In this document: positions 19,365-28,696 of the stretch, in pieces
Numbering within the stretch: the stretch's first letter is position 1
Layout of the letters: every line of letters begins with the position of its first letter
The notes under the pieces: model-generated
The model's database searches: none
The model's input: only the letters and a program-made list of their open reading frames with translations
What the model was told of the DNA's origin: nothing
Made by a program: the position numbers and the translations under genes
NCBI RefSeq assembly: GCF_000182745.2
Contig: NC_016027.1
Coordinates: 3,047,501 to 3,111,500, forward strand
Source: Komagataeibacter medellinensis NBRC 3288
Lineage (GTDB): Bacteria; Pseudomonadota; Alphaproteobacteria; Acetobacterales; Acetobacteraceae
Length of the DNA stretch: 64,000 bases
Direction of reading: 5' to 3'

Positions 19365-19399
19365 TCAAGGCGGCCCAGAGCGGCCGGTTACTGCTGAAC

Positions 19400-22300
19400 C
19401 AGGGCTATTACTGGCTTGGGCAGCACAACCTGCCCAAGGCGCGCGAGACGATCCAGCGCGCGCTTTCGATCGAGCCGGACAACAATGAAGCCATTTTCCT
19501 ACTGGGCCGAGCACAGATGGCTGAGGGTCAGCCCAAGCTGGCTTCTGCTACACTTAACCGACTGATCCACAATGGCGGTGCGGCGGGACTGGTGTCTGAC
19601 CTCAAGGCCCAGATAGAGGCCGGACCGGTGGACCCCAAGGCCCTGGCGGAAGCTCGTGCCCTTGTGGCTTCGGGCAAGATGATGCCCGCGATGTTCAAGT
19701 ACAAGGCCCTGTTCAAGAACGGCGACCCGCCACCAGACCTGGCCATGGAGTATTACCGCGTGCTGGGAGCCACCATTCTTGGCTATCAGGAAGCGCGCAC
19801 CAAGCTTGCCGCATGGGTGGCGCGCAACCCGCGCGATCTGGATGCGAAGCTGATGCTTGACCGGATTCTGACCTATCGCGCCTCCTCGCGTGACGAGGGG
19901 CTGGAGGGGTTGCGTCAGCTTACCCGCTCCCATGCTTCCGCCGGGATACGGGATGGGGCCATGGCCGCCTGGCGTGACGTGCTGCTGTGGGAGCCGATTA
20001 CCGGCCCTACCATCCCGCTCTATAACGAGTGGCTTGGCATGCACCCGGACGACAAGGAAATCATTGATCGCCTGCACAAGGCGCAGGAAACGCAGAACAC
20101 CATTGATGCCGCCAATTACCGCCAGCATGGCTACGAATTGCTGGCAGGCAGGAACCTGGAAGGTGCGGCTGCGGAGTTCCATCGTGCCCTGGCCATCAAT
20201 GCGCATGATGCGGATTCGCTTGGTGGGCTGGGACTTGTGGCGCAGGGCCGCCAGCAGGCAGCTCTGGCCCGGCAGTATTTCCAGCAGGCCATGGAGATGG
20301 ACCCGGATTCCGCTCCTCACTGGCGCGCAGCCATCAAGGCGATGGAAAGCGGTGGTGGTGGCATGGACCCGCTGGTGGCACGTATCATACAGGCCATTAA
20401 TTCCGGGCGGTACGATGCGGCACAGACGGACCTTGCGCAACTGGCTCACAGGGGCAATACGGTTACACTCATGTCCCTGAAGGGCATGCTGGAGCGCAGG
20501 CAGGGCCATCTGGCCGAAGCCGAGCACCTTTATCGTGAAATCCTGCGCCGCGTACCGGGCAATGCCGATGCCCTGTTCAACCTGGGCGGCATACTGATCG
20601 AAACCGGCCGGGAGCCCGAGGCGCAGGATATTATCGTGCGGCTGCACCATGTGCGTCCCGACCTTGCGCGCCATCTGGAAGTAGCCGATCTTTCGGCTCA
20701 GTCGGACCGGACTCGCAATAATAACGAAAAACTCCAACTGCTGAACCGCGCCCTGGCCATGGCACCTGCGGATCCGTGGGTCCGGCTCAAGCTGGCGCAT
20801 GCGCTGGATGAAGCAGGTAATCATGCACAGGCCCAGGCCGTCATGGATGGTGTGACCAGTGGGCGCTCCGTTACGGCCGAGGACCTGCAGGCCGCGATCA
20901 TCTATGCCATGGGCCGCCATGACCTAGCCCGTGCCGAACAACTCATGGCACGTATGCCAGCGGGTAGCCAGAGCCCCGGAATAGCGCGCGTGGCCGAACA
21001 GATTGAACTGGCCCGGCGCATACAGGAACTCAACCGCGCACCGCGCGCGCCCAATGCGTTGCTGATGGCGCTGGCTGACCGGCCCGATCCTACGGGTGAG
21101 CGCGGCATGCGTATTGCCAATGCGCTGCTTGACCGCCATGCCCCGCAGGATGCACAGCAGGTACTGGCAGAGGAGGAGCGGCTGACCCAGCCGCCCCAGC
21201 CCTCCCAGCTTCTGGCCTATGCGGGTGTCTACCTGCGGTTGCATTCCTCCATTGATGCCACGCGCTGCCTTAATGGCTTTGATGCCATTGCCCAGGTCCG
21301 GCCTGCCGATATAACGGCGGACCAGCGTGAGATCCGTAACCAGATCGCAATCGGTCTTGCGATCATGACAGCAGATGGGTTTGACCGTTATGGCCAGACC
21401 GCACAAGCCTATCAGGTGCTGGCGCCAGTGCTGCAGGCGCATCCGGATTCGGTTGAGGCGCATCTGGCCATGGGGCGTGTCTACCAGACCCGCAACCTGG
21501 CCCGGCGCGCGCTGGAAGAAGACCAGGTTGCCCTGCGCCTCAAGCCGCACAACATATATGCCCTTGCCGCAGCCGCGCGCGATGCGGGTGGGCTGCACCA
21601 GATGGCAGCGGCCAAGGCCTATTCCACCCAACTGGCGCAGGAAGATCCTGACGGCCCGATGAGCTGGGAAGTCCGTTCCGATATCGAGCGGATCGAGGGC
21701 AATACCCGCCTGCAACTGGTTGATGTGGAACATGCGCGCCACGCGCAGTGCACGCTTGATGGCGAAGGCATCTGCGCAGAGCCGCAGCATGAAAGCTTTC
21801 TGCCCGATTATCGCTGGCCCGAGATTGACAGCAACTATATCAACCTGCACGGCGCGACCCTTCCCGCGAGCTATCACTACATTCCCGAAGACGACGGGCC
21901 GGAGGCCATGGATCGCCAGATCGTCTACCTGCGCGATTCCGTCTCACCCCAGATCGATGCCAATACTTTCGTACGCAGCAGGACGGGCATTGCGGGGCTA
22001 GGGCAGCTTACGGAGTTCGCCGTTCCGATTACGGGCACGTTGCCGTTTGAATCGTGGGAGCACAGGCTGTCCTTTTCAGTCATTCCTACGTTCCTGTTCA
22101 CGGGTAACCCGCTGGGCAATTCCTATTCGGAGCATGAATACGGCACCGATGCCGTCAATAAGCCGATGCCCGGTTACGCGCACCATAATTATATGCAGGG
22201 CGTGGGGCTGAGCCTGAATTATGTCAATCACTGGTTTGCAGCTGATGTAGGGTCCTCACCGCTTGGTTTCCCCATTACCAATGTGGTGGGCGGGGTAGAG

Positions 22301-23020
22301 TTCTCGCCCCGTCTGACCCGCAACCTTGGCCTGCGCATCAGCGGTGGTCGCCGCATGGTGACCGATAGCGAACTGTCTTATGCCGGTGAGCGTGACCCCG
22401 GCACGGGCAAGTTGTGGGGTGGGGTAACGCGCATGTTCGGCCATGGCGCGCTTGAATGGTCCGAGCCAACATGGAACGTGTACGCAGGCGGTGGCTTTGC
22501 CTATCTTGGCGGCACGCATGTCATTGGCAATACCGAAGCAGAAGCCAGTGCGGGTGGCAGTGCCACGGTGTGGCAGATGCATGACCGACAGTGGTTGCGG
22601 GTTGGGCTTGACCTCATGTATTTTGGCTACAAGCGCGATACTTACTTCTTTACATGGGGGCAGGGCGGTTACTTCTCTCCGCAGCAGTATTATGGTGCTA
22701 TGGTGCCGGTCGAATGGTCGGGTCATAACAAGCGGTGGACGTGGTTCCTGCGGGGGGAGGCGGGATTTCAGCATTATCATAGTAATGGTGCCCCGTACTA
22801 CCCTAAAGATTCTAATCTTCAGGCGCTTTCTGTTGCAGATCAGCCGGATTATTATGGTGATGAGGGTGCAAGCGGCCTTGCGGGCAATGTGCACGGTCGT
22901 ATTGTTTACCAGTTTACCCATCGCCTGCGTGTGGGGATGGAGGGCGGCTATAGCCGCGCAGGCAACTGGTCTGAAACCAGCGGCATGTGGATGGCTCACT
23001 ATGCTTTTGATGGTCAGTAA
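19400..23020 (+). pseudogene. bcsCII: BcsC (type II) 3' remainder, TPR and beta-barrel parts
   Basis: The remaining 1206 residues of bcsCII after the IS66 insertion; with the 110-codon 5' piece the intact protein would have 1316 residues, normal for BcsC. It opens with 'QGYYWLGQHNLPKARETI' and 'IEPDNNEAIFLLGRAQ', the first TPRs. Many TPR repeats follow to about residue 900 of the full protein, then the BCSC C-terminal outer-membrane barrel (about 950-1316). The frame is open upstream into the IS from an ATG at 19319, so a chimera of 27 IS-encoded residues plus most of BcsC could be made. It would lack the signal peptide, so export to the periplasm is not expected. No other lesion is seen. Confidence 0.92.
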
Positions 23021-23077
23021 GACGGCAGGAAATATTCAGACTGGTAATTGCCCAATAATATCGGGGAACTGCAAGGT

Positions 23078-24754
23078 ATGAAAACATGCACAAAACTTCT
23101 TGCCTGCATGACAGTACTGGCCGTAGGCAACGGTGTTTCCCTGGCCATGGCGGCACAGTGCCCGCCCGTGGATCATGACGGAGAGACCTGCGTTCCCGCG
23201 CGTGATGGCGCAAGTGAGGGACTGAACCGCCCACCTGGTCATAATGACGATGCCCGCCATGGCTATGCAGCAGGTGATCTGTGGCAGGCCGGTGGCCATG
23301 CCTGGCGCGCGGTATCGGTTGCACCCGGCGCCGCGCGGTGGGAGGGCGAGCAGACCACATATCCCGCCGACAGCTTTGGCCGTCATACCATTTTTGCCGG
23401 TGGGCCGACGCGCATGGTCAGCGGTTATAGCGGCCCAGCCGTAGATATCGAGACGGTCGTGGGGGGTCAGCAGGTCACGGCCACCCTTGTCATCCACCCC
23501 GATGGCACGCTGGATACCGATACGCTGCATCGCGCCCTGTCCACGCGTGATGGCGGAACCTTTGCCACCGTTACCCGCGTTTATGACCAGTCGGGCCACG
23601 GCAATCACATCACGGCCACGCCGGGCCAGCATGTGGTGCATATCGGTGCCGTTCAGGTGGCGGGGCAGGAAACCCTGTCGTGGGGAGAGAATAATGGCCC
23701 CGGCGGTTTTGTGCTGCCACAGGGGGTGAAGGTTGCGGGTAATGGCTTTTTCTTTGGCACGACCGGCACCTATGCCTCATCCAATTCCGGTTACGCGGCT
23801 TTTCCCGTCCCGGTCATGCTGGGAGGGGGCGGGCATGAATTCAAGGTTTTCACGGGTAGCTATACGTTTGATGGTTTTGTACATGTGGCTGACCCGCGCA
23901 GTCCCGACCAGCGCACGAACCTTGTCATGACCAATTCCCCTGCGGCCTTTGGTGTAAACGCCACCCCCACGGGCTACACGCTTGAGTCCGGCAATGCCCG
24001 TGTCCAGCATCCCGGCATGCTGAGCAATGATGCGCTGACGGGCGGCTATATCGGCTACAATGCCGATGGAGGGGAATGGTTCGTTCAGGGGCGCAATACC
24101 GGGCAGTGGACGGGTATCGTCATTGCCGACCATACGGCAACACCTGGCGAAGTCGCGAATTTTCAGGCATCTGCTGCGGTACTGGGTAACTACATGCCGC
24201 AGTTACGCAATGTTGTTGTTGCGATCGGCGATAGCCGGACGGAAGGTTTCCGCCTGAGCGATGGCACGAACTGGCCTTATCTCATGCAGCGTTTCGCACG
24301 CTACCAGAGCTATAATTTTGCCGTCTCCGGTGCGACCAGCAGGCAGATGCTAGGCATGGTGCCAGCTGCCGAGAGCGTAGCAGCAGGGCCAGGCCGACGC
24401 GTTGCCGTAGTTTTTGGCGGGTATAACGATCACCTGCCGTTCAATCACATTGCAACGGATGACACGGTCCGTAACCTGTCACAGATTGTCAGCAGGCTGA
24501 AAAAAGCGGGTTACCGGGTCGCCATCCTTGATGAGGCCACGACACAGGGCGCGCCAAGACAGGCGGTGCATGCAGCCATCCAGAACGGGACGATTGCCGC
24601 CGATATCGAGATCGATCCGTTCGCCCCCGGTGAAAAGCTGACCAATGTGCTGGACCAGACAACGTGGGATGCCGATACGACCCATCCCGCGCAGGCCGGG
24701 CACCAGATATTGGCTGATGTGATCTGGAGCCGCATCCAAGGCTTGCTGCGCTAG
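23078..24754 (+). CDS. secreted two-domain SGNH hydrolase with arabinofuranosidase-like N-domain
   Basis: A 558-residue protein directly after bcsCII (57-base gap). An N-terminal signal peptide (hydrophobic 'LLACMTVLAVGNGVSLAMA') is followed by a beta-rich domain resembling the lectin-like arabinofuranosidase-B catalytic domain, with 'GYSGPAVDIETVVGG' and 'VTRVYDQSGHGNHITATPG' (about residues 120-190). The C-terminal SGNH hydrolase domain has 'VAIGDSRTEG' (Ser386), 'VFGGYNDH' and Asp533-xx-His536 in 'DTTHPAQAGHQ'. It is likely a periplasmic or outer-surface esterase or glycan-binding enzyme that acts on cellulose or its acyl groups; the position suggests this, the sequence does not prove it. 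It may correspond to the ORF of about 569 residues reported after bcsCII in A. xylinum (from memory). ATG 23078 is preferred over an upstream in-frame start because it begins the signal peptide. Confidence 0.78.
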   Translation: MKTCTKLLACMTVLAVGNGVSLAMAAQCPPVDHDGETCVPARDGASEGLNRPPGHNDDARHGYAAGDLWQAGGHAWRAVSVAPGAARWEGEQTTYPADSFGRHTIFAGGPTRMVSGYSGPAVDIETVVGGQQVTATLVIHPDGTLDTDTLHRALSTRDGGTFATVTRVYDQSGHGNHITATPGQHVVHIGAVQVAGQETLSWGENNGPGGFVLPQGVKVAGNGFFFGTTGTYASSNSGYAAFPVPVMLGGGGHEFKVFTGSYTFDGFVHVADPRSPDQRTNLVMTNSPAAFGVNATPTGYTLESGNARVQHPGMLSNDALTGGYIGYNADGGEWFVQGRNTGQWTGIVIADHTATPGEVANFQASAAVLGNYMPQLRNVVVAIGDSRTEGFRLSDGTNWPYLMQRFARYQSYNFAVSGATSRQMLGMVPAAESVAAGPGRRVAVVFGGYNDHLPFNHIATDDTVRNLSQIVSRLKKAGYRVAILDEATTQGAPRQAVHAAIQNGTIAADIEIDPFAPGEKLTNVLDQTTWDADTTHPAQAGHQILADVIWSRIQGLLR

Positions 24755-24761
24755 AACAGAT

Positions 24762-24789
24762 CCTGTTTGAATGCGCGCATTCAAACAGG
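24762..24789 (+). terminator. 28-bp perfect palindrome ending the bcsII operon
   Basis: Two 14-base arms (cctgtttgaatgcg and its exact complement) with no spacer, starting 8 bases after the stop codon of the SGNH gene. The position suggests a transcription terminator, but no T tract follows, so it may instead be a regulatory or REP-like palindrome. Confidence 0.5.
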
Positions 24790-24932
24790 TGAAGATACCC
24801 GTAAAAACATAAACTGGCGCATTTCCATCGAAAACCGGTTCGGTGGAAATGCGTCAGGGCGGGTTTCAGGAAGACGGGACGGGATCTGTCGCGTTAGGCT
24901 GGTGTTCCCATGTTCCGAGCAGGAGGTGCATC

Positions 24933-25877
24933 ATGGCACACACGCCTTACCCCCGGCCTTCACCAGATGAAATCACGCCGCGTTCGGTATGGCTGTCACG
25001 GCGTACACTGCTGGCCGGGGTGACAATGGGGGTAGCCAGCCGCCTTGTGCCGCGTGCACGGGCGGAAACATTGCATGCACGTCCCGGTCCCTTTCAGGCA
25101 GCAGAAAAGCCGACGCCCCTGTCTGATGTCACCCATTACAATAATTTCTATGAATTCGGCCTGGACAAGGGGGACCCTGCCGCCCTTTCGGCCAGTTTCG
25201 CCGCGCGGCCGTGGACTCTCTCGGTCGAGGGGCTGGTGGCCCGTCCGCGTGTATGGGACATCGACCAGCTTATTGCCGCGATGCCGATTGAAGAACGCCT
25301 GTATCGCATGCGCTGTGTGGAGGCATGGTCCATGGTCATTCCATGGGATGGTTTTCCGCTTTCCAGCCTGCTTGCCCAGGCGGAACCGCTGGGCAGCGCG
25401 CGTTATGTCGCCTTTGAATCCGTTGTGCGGCCCGCGCAGATGCCCGGCCAGCGTGGTGGGCTTGATTCGCTGGGATGGCCTTATGTTGAAGGACTGCGAC
25501 TGGATGAGGCCATGCACCCGCTGACGCTGCTGGCGGTGGGCCTGTACGGGGAAACCCTACCCAACCAGAATGGCGCACCGGTGCGGCTGGTGGTGCCGTG
25601 GAAATACGGGTTCAAGGGCATCAAGTCGATCACCCGCATCCGGCTGGTGGAAAAACAGCCGCCTACGACGTGGAACCAGATGAATGCTGATGAATACGGG
25701 TTCTTCGCCAACGTCAATCCCGAAGTTGATCACCCGCGCTGGAGTCAGGCATCGGAGCGGGTGATCGGAGCGGGGGGATTTTTGGGGGGTGGGCGGAAGA
25801 AAACCCTCATGTTCAATGGTTATGGCGAGCAGGTGGCGGGGCTGTATGGCACCATGGACCTGCGGCGGAATTACTGA
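24933..25877 (+). CDS. msrP: MsrP, periplasmic methionine sulfoxide reductase catalytic subunit
   Basis: A 314-residue molybdopterin enzyme (formerly YedY) that reduces methionine sulfoxide in periplasmic proteins, protecting against oxidative damage. It has a Tat signal '[12 protein letters not shown]' (about residues 19-30), the family segment '[16 protein letters not shown]' (about 67), and the molybdenum-ligand cysteine Cys128 in '[14 protein letters not shown]'. Further on are '[13 protein letters not shown]' and a conserved 'NGYGEQV...LYG' tail. The length matches the family. ATG 24933 is chosen because AGGAGG lies 6 bases upstream; the frame is open from 24843. Its stop is 2 bases before msrQ, so the two form an operon. 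Confidence 0.95.
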   Translation: MAHTPYPRPSPDEITPRSVWLSRRTLLAGVTMGVASRLVPRARAETLHARPGPFQAAEKPTPLSDVTHYNNFYEFGLDKGDPAALSASFAARPWTLSVEGLVARPRVWDIDQLIAAMPIEERLYRMRCVEAWSMVIPWDGFPLSSLLAQAEPLGSARYVAFESVVRPAQMPGQRGGLDSLGWPYVEGLRLDEAMHPLTLLAVGLYGETLPNQNGAPVRLVVPWKYGFKGIKSITRIRLVEKQPPTTWNQMNADEYGFFANVNPEVDHPRWSQASERVIGAGGFLGGGRKKTLMFNGYGEQVAGLYGTMDLRRNY

Positions 25878-25879
25878 GC

Positions 25880-26506
25880 ATGCCCTATCTGTCCGGCACG
25901 CGCCGCAACCGCCTGCTTGTGCCATGGCCGGGCGAGACAGGAGCGCTGGGCCTGCTGGGCCTGCTGCCGGCTACCCTCTATTTCTGGTATGGCGCGCATG
26001 ATGAACTGGGACCGGACCCGGTCAATGTGTTTGAACGCTGGCTGGGACTGTGGGCGGTGCGTTTCCTGCTGGCGGGGCTTGCGGTGACACCACTGCGCGC
26101 GCTGACCGGGCTGAACCTGATCCGCTACCGCCGTCTGCTAGGGCTGCTGGCCTTCTGTTACGTGTGCCTGCATGTAGGGGTGTATGTGGGGCTGGACCAG
26201 CAGGGCAATATCGGTGTGCTGGTACGCGACGTGACGCAGCGCCCATTCCTTATGGTCGGGTTTGCCGCCTTCATGCTGCTGGTGCCGCTGGCGGCTACGT
26301 CCAATCGTGCGTCCATGCGCTATCTTGGTAGGCGATGGGGCAGGCTGCACCGGCTGGTCTATGTGGTGGCCGGGCTTGCAGCCGTGCATTTTCTCATGGC
26401 GTTCAAGACCTATAATGCCACCAGTGTCAGCTATGCTGCCCTACTGATGGCCATGGTGGCATGGCGGGGCTGGGCTGCGTGGGGCAGGTGGCGCGCACGG
26501 ACCTGA
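25880..26506 (+). CDS. msrQ: MsrQ, haem-binding membrane subunit of the MsrPQ system
   Basis: A 208-residue membrane protein of the ferric reductase-like superfamily (formerly YedZ), which passes electrons from the quinone pool or a flavin reductase to MsrP. Five to six hydrophobic segments are seen, with haem-ligand histidines in 'CYVCLHVGVYVGLD' (about residue 95) and 'GRLHRLVYVVAGLAAVHFLM' (about 150-170). It starts 2 bases after msrP. It meets the convergent regulator gene, 16 bases away, with no obvious terminator between. Confidence 0.93.
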   Translation: MPYLSGTRRNRLLVPWPGETGALGLLGLLPATLYFWYGAHDELGPDPVNVFERWLGLWAVRFLLAGLAVTPLRALTGLNLIRYRRLLGLLAFCYVCLHVGVYVGLDQQGNIGVLVRDVTQRPFLMVGFAAFMLLVPLAATSNRASMRYLGRRWGRLHRLVYVVAGLAAVHFLMAFKTYNATSVSYAALLMAMVAWRGWAAWGRWRART

Positions 26507-26522
26507 ACCGGCGGTCCCGGTA

Positions 26523-27482
26523 TCAGGCACGTGCGGCCGGTATGCCACCCAGGTTGCGTATCCGACGGTGCAGGGTCGAGCGACTGATGCCCAGCATGCG
26601 CGCGGCCACCGCCACCTTGCCGCGTGCGCTGGCCAGTGCGGCCTGGATGGCTGCGGTCTGTGCATCACGCAACGGGGTGGTGGGGCGGGGGGCTGTCGTA
26701 TCATCCAGCAGGCACAGGTTGACATCCTGTGCGGGGGCAATGCCCATCTGCATGCGCGCGGCAAAGGTGGCGCCCACGACATGGCGCTCGCGGTCCAGAG
26801 CTACCATGGGCACTGATGATCCCAGTGCCGCCCCCAGCAGCATGATCGCATGGCCGCGGTAGCGGTCCATGAAGCAGGTCCGTTCGATCTGGCGCGCCGC
26901 CTGCAACAGGGCGGAGGCGATCAGTGCACCCAGGGTACCTTCTGGCGTGGGGTGGAACGAACTGGCGTTCAGGCATGCGGCCATGCGGCCTGAAGGGTCA
27001 TAGACCGGGGTGGCCACGCCCGCCAGCCCATGCAGCCCGCTGCGCCAGTGCTGGTTGCGGTGCACGCTCACGCTGCGCTGTTCGGCCAGACAGGTGCCAA
27101 TACCGTTGGTGCCGGTATGGCGTTCATGCCACACGGCGCCGGGCCAGAAATGCCAGCGGCGGCACCCGCGCCGCAGCGGGAGCGCCGTGCGGTGATCCAG
27201 TACCACGCCTTCGGTATCGGCCAGCATGGCCGTATAGCCCACCGGTTCCAGCGCCGCATGCAGCAGGTCCAGTTCGGGGGCGGCAAAATGCATGATGCGC
27301 CCAGCATGCTGGGCACACTGCCGCAGTTCGGCACCCGACAGAACGCTGGGTAGCATCGGAGTGGCCGGGTTCAGCGCGTATTCGTGCTGGCAGCGCTGCC
27401 ATGAAGCTTCAAGTCCCGTACCAGTCCCGGCAAGGGTGGCAAGGGGGGGAGCGGAAAACAGGAAACGGGAGCCATGCGACAT
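26523..27482 (-). CDS. AcoR-like GAF/Fis regulator lacking the AAA+ domain
   Basis: A 319-residue protein resembling acetoin-catabolism activators (AcoR). The N-terminal region has 'ASWQRCQHEYALNP' (about residue 26); a GAF-type sensor domain spans about 70-190, with 'HERHTGTNGIGTCLAEQRSV'. A Fis-type helix-turn-helix closes the protein, 'VAVAARMLGISRSTLHRRIR' (about 290-310). The central sigma-54 ATPase domain of AcoR (about 240 residues with GAFTGA and Walker motifs) is absent, yet the frame is intact. It probably binds DNA and senses a ligand but cannot remodel sigma-54 polymerase. It is divergent from acoABC across 216 bases, which makes it the likely regulator of that operon. Confidence 0.82.
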   Translation of the reverse strand: MSHGSRFLFSAPPLATLAGTGTGLEASWQRCQHEYALNPATPMLPSVLSGAELRQCAQHAGRIMHFAAPELDLLHAALEPVGYTAMLADTEGVVLDHRTALPLRRGCRRWHFWPGAVWHERHTGTNGIGTCLAEQRSVSVHRNQHWRSGLHGLAGVATPVYDPSGRMAACLNASSFHPTPEGTLGALIASALLQAARQIERTCFMDRYRGHAIMLLGAALGSSVPMVALDRERHVVGATFAARMQMGIAPAQDVNLCLLDDTTAPRPTTPLRDAQTAAIQAALASARGKVAVAARMLGISRSTLHRRIRNLGGIPAARA

Positions 27483-27538
27483 GCTGGTTCTTCAGGTTGG
27501 GATAAATGGATGGGATACAGGTAATAGAGCTTGCCGCA

Positions 27539-27556
27539 TGTCGCAGTTTCGCGACA
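27539..27556. promoter_or_regulatory. candidate operator TGTCGC-N6-GCGACA
   Basis: A perfect 6-bp inverted repeat with a 6-base spacer in the divergent region between the AcoR-like gene and acoA. A second dyad, TTTCAC-N6-GTGAAA, lies at 27571-27588. Fis-type activators commonly bind such TGT...ACA dyads, so the first is a reasonable binding site. I saw no clear sigma-54 -24/-12 box between these and acoA. Confidence 0.45.
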
Positions 27557-27698
27557 CTTCGTACCATCCCTTTCACATGGACGTGAAACATCCCTACCGC
27601 GTTGTTGCCCGGATGGCGGCAAAGCGTGTGTGCTGCCCCCAGCCCGCCATATGCCAGCATGCATGAGGGGCGGAGGCAGAAAGAACAGGGGAACACCC

Positions 27699-28664
27699 AT
27701 GCAAATAGCGCGTGAAACGCTGCTGCGCTCATACCGGTCGATGCGTACCATCCGTATGTTTGAAGAGCGCCTGCATGTTGAATTCGCAACCGGCGAAATA
27801 CCCGGCTTCGTGCACCTGTACTGCGGCGAGGAAGCCTCGGCTGTGGGCGTGTGCGCCAACCTGACCGATAACGATACCATTGCCAGTACCCATCGTGGCC
27901 ACGGGCACTGCATTGCCAAGGGCGTGGGGGTTGCGGGCATGATGGCCGAGATCTATGGCCGCAGCACCGGCGTGTGCCGGGGCAAGGGCGGGTCAATGCA
28001 TATTGCCGACCTGACCTGTGGCATGCTGGGGGCCAACGGCATTGTGGGCGGCGGCCCGCCGCTGATCTGTGGTGCCGCCCTGTCGCACAAGACGCTGGGT
28101 GATGGCGCGGTGGCCGTTGCCTTCTATGGCGATGGCGCCTCTAACGAGGGCACAACGCTTGAAAGCCTGAACCTTGCCAGCGTCTGGCAGTTGCCCGCCG
28201 TGTTCGTGGTGGAAGATAATGGCTATGGCGAGGCCACGGCTGCATCCTATGCCTGTGCCGGTAGTCAGAAGGCGCGGGCAGCGGCCTTCGGTATGCCCTA
28301 TATCGAGTGTGACGGCTCGGACTATTTTGCCGTGCACCAGGCGGCGGGCGAAGCGATTGCCCATGCACGCGGTGGCAACGGCCCGGCTATGCTGCATGTG
28401 CACCTGCAACGCTGGTATGGCCATTTTGAAGGCGATGCCATGACCTATCGTGCCCCCGATGAGGTGGCCGAGGCCCGGCGTGACCATGACTGCCTCAAGC
28501 TGTTCCGCGACCGCGTGACCCAGGCGGGCCTGTTCGAGGGCAGCGCACTGGACGAGGTGGATGCCGCCGTAGCCGATGAGATCGAGGCCGCCGTCATCCG
28601 TGCCAAGAATGACCCGCTGCCCCAGGCGCCCGATCTGATGGCTGATGTCTACGTCCGTTACTGA
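27699..28664 (+). CDS. acoA: acetoin dehydrogenase E1 alpha subunit
   Basis: A 321-residue thiamine-diphosphate-dependent E1 alpha subunit. The acetoin dehydrogenase complex cleaves acetoin to acetaldehyde and acetyl-CoA. Landmarks are 'MFEERLHVEFATGEIPGFVH' near the N-terminus, 'GHCIAKGVGVAGMMAEIYG' (about residue 67) and the ThDP-binding motif GDG-x(25)-N running from 'FYGDGASNEGTTLESLNLA' to 'VVEDNGYGEAT'. Pyruvate dehydrogenase-type E1 alpha is a possible confusion, but the acoB/acoC context with a lipoyl-hydrolase E2 favours acetoin. The frame is open from 27531; ATG 27699 is the family start and has AGGGGAA upstream. Confidence 0.9.
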   Translation: MQIARETLLRSYRSMRTIRMFEERLHVEFATGEIPGFVHLYCGEEASAVGVCANLTDNDTIASTHRGHGHCIAKGVGVAGMMAEIYGRSTGVCRGKGGSMHIADLTCGMLGANGIVGGGPPLICGAALSHKTLGDGAVAVAFYGDGASNEGTTLESLNLASVWQLPAVFVVEDNGYGEATAASYACAGSQKARAAAFGMPYIECDGSDYFAVHQAAGEAIAHARGGNGPAMLHVHLQRWYGHFEGDAMTYRAPDEVAEARRDHDCLKLFRDRVTQAGLFEGSALDEVDAAVADEIEAAVIRAKNDPLPQAPDLMADVYVRY

Positions 28665-28696
28665 GCAGGCCCCCAGAAGCAGGAAGGAAACGTACA

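Larger units (their letters stand above)
16878..19391 (+). mobile_element. IS66-family insertion sequence inside bcsCII
   Basis: A complete 2514-bp element. Its terminal inverted repeats (16878-16902 and 19367-19391) both begin gtaaccggccg and end, 25 bases in, with gccgcctt; 21 of 25 positions match. Three intact genes, tnpA, tnpB and tnpC, run rightward in the standard IS66 order, and an 8-bp target duplication flanks it. No truncation or frameshift is seen, so it is likely mobile. It interrupts bcsCII after codon 110. Confidence 0.95.
16870..19399. repeat. 8-bp target site duplication flanking IS66
   Basis: TGCTGAAC occurs at 16870-16877 and again at 19392-19399, immediately outside the two ends of the IS66-family element. 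IS66 elements are known to duplicate 8 bp. The span given includes the element; the two copies themselves are the repeat. Identical copies suggest a recent insertion. Confidence 0.93.

Noticed and set aside
19499-20920. Long minus-strand open frame (473 codons) opposite bcsC
   Set aside because: It is antisense to a strongly conserved TPR-coding region, has no family-like motif, and such shadows are usual in G+C-rich genes.
27557-27698. Sigma-54 (-24/-12) promoter for acoA
   Set aside because: No GG-N10-GC pair with a good surrounding consensus was found, and the neighbouring regulator lacks the sigma-54 ATPase domain.
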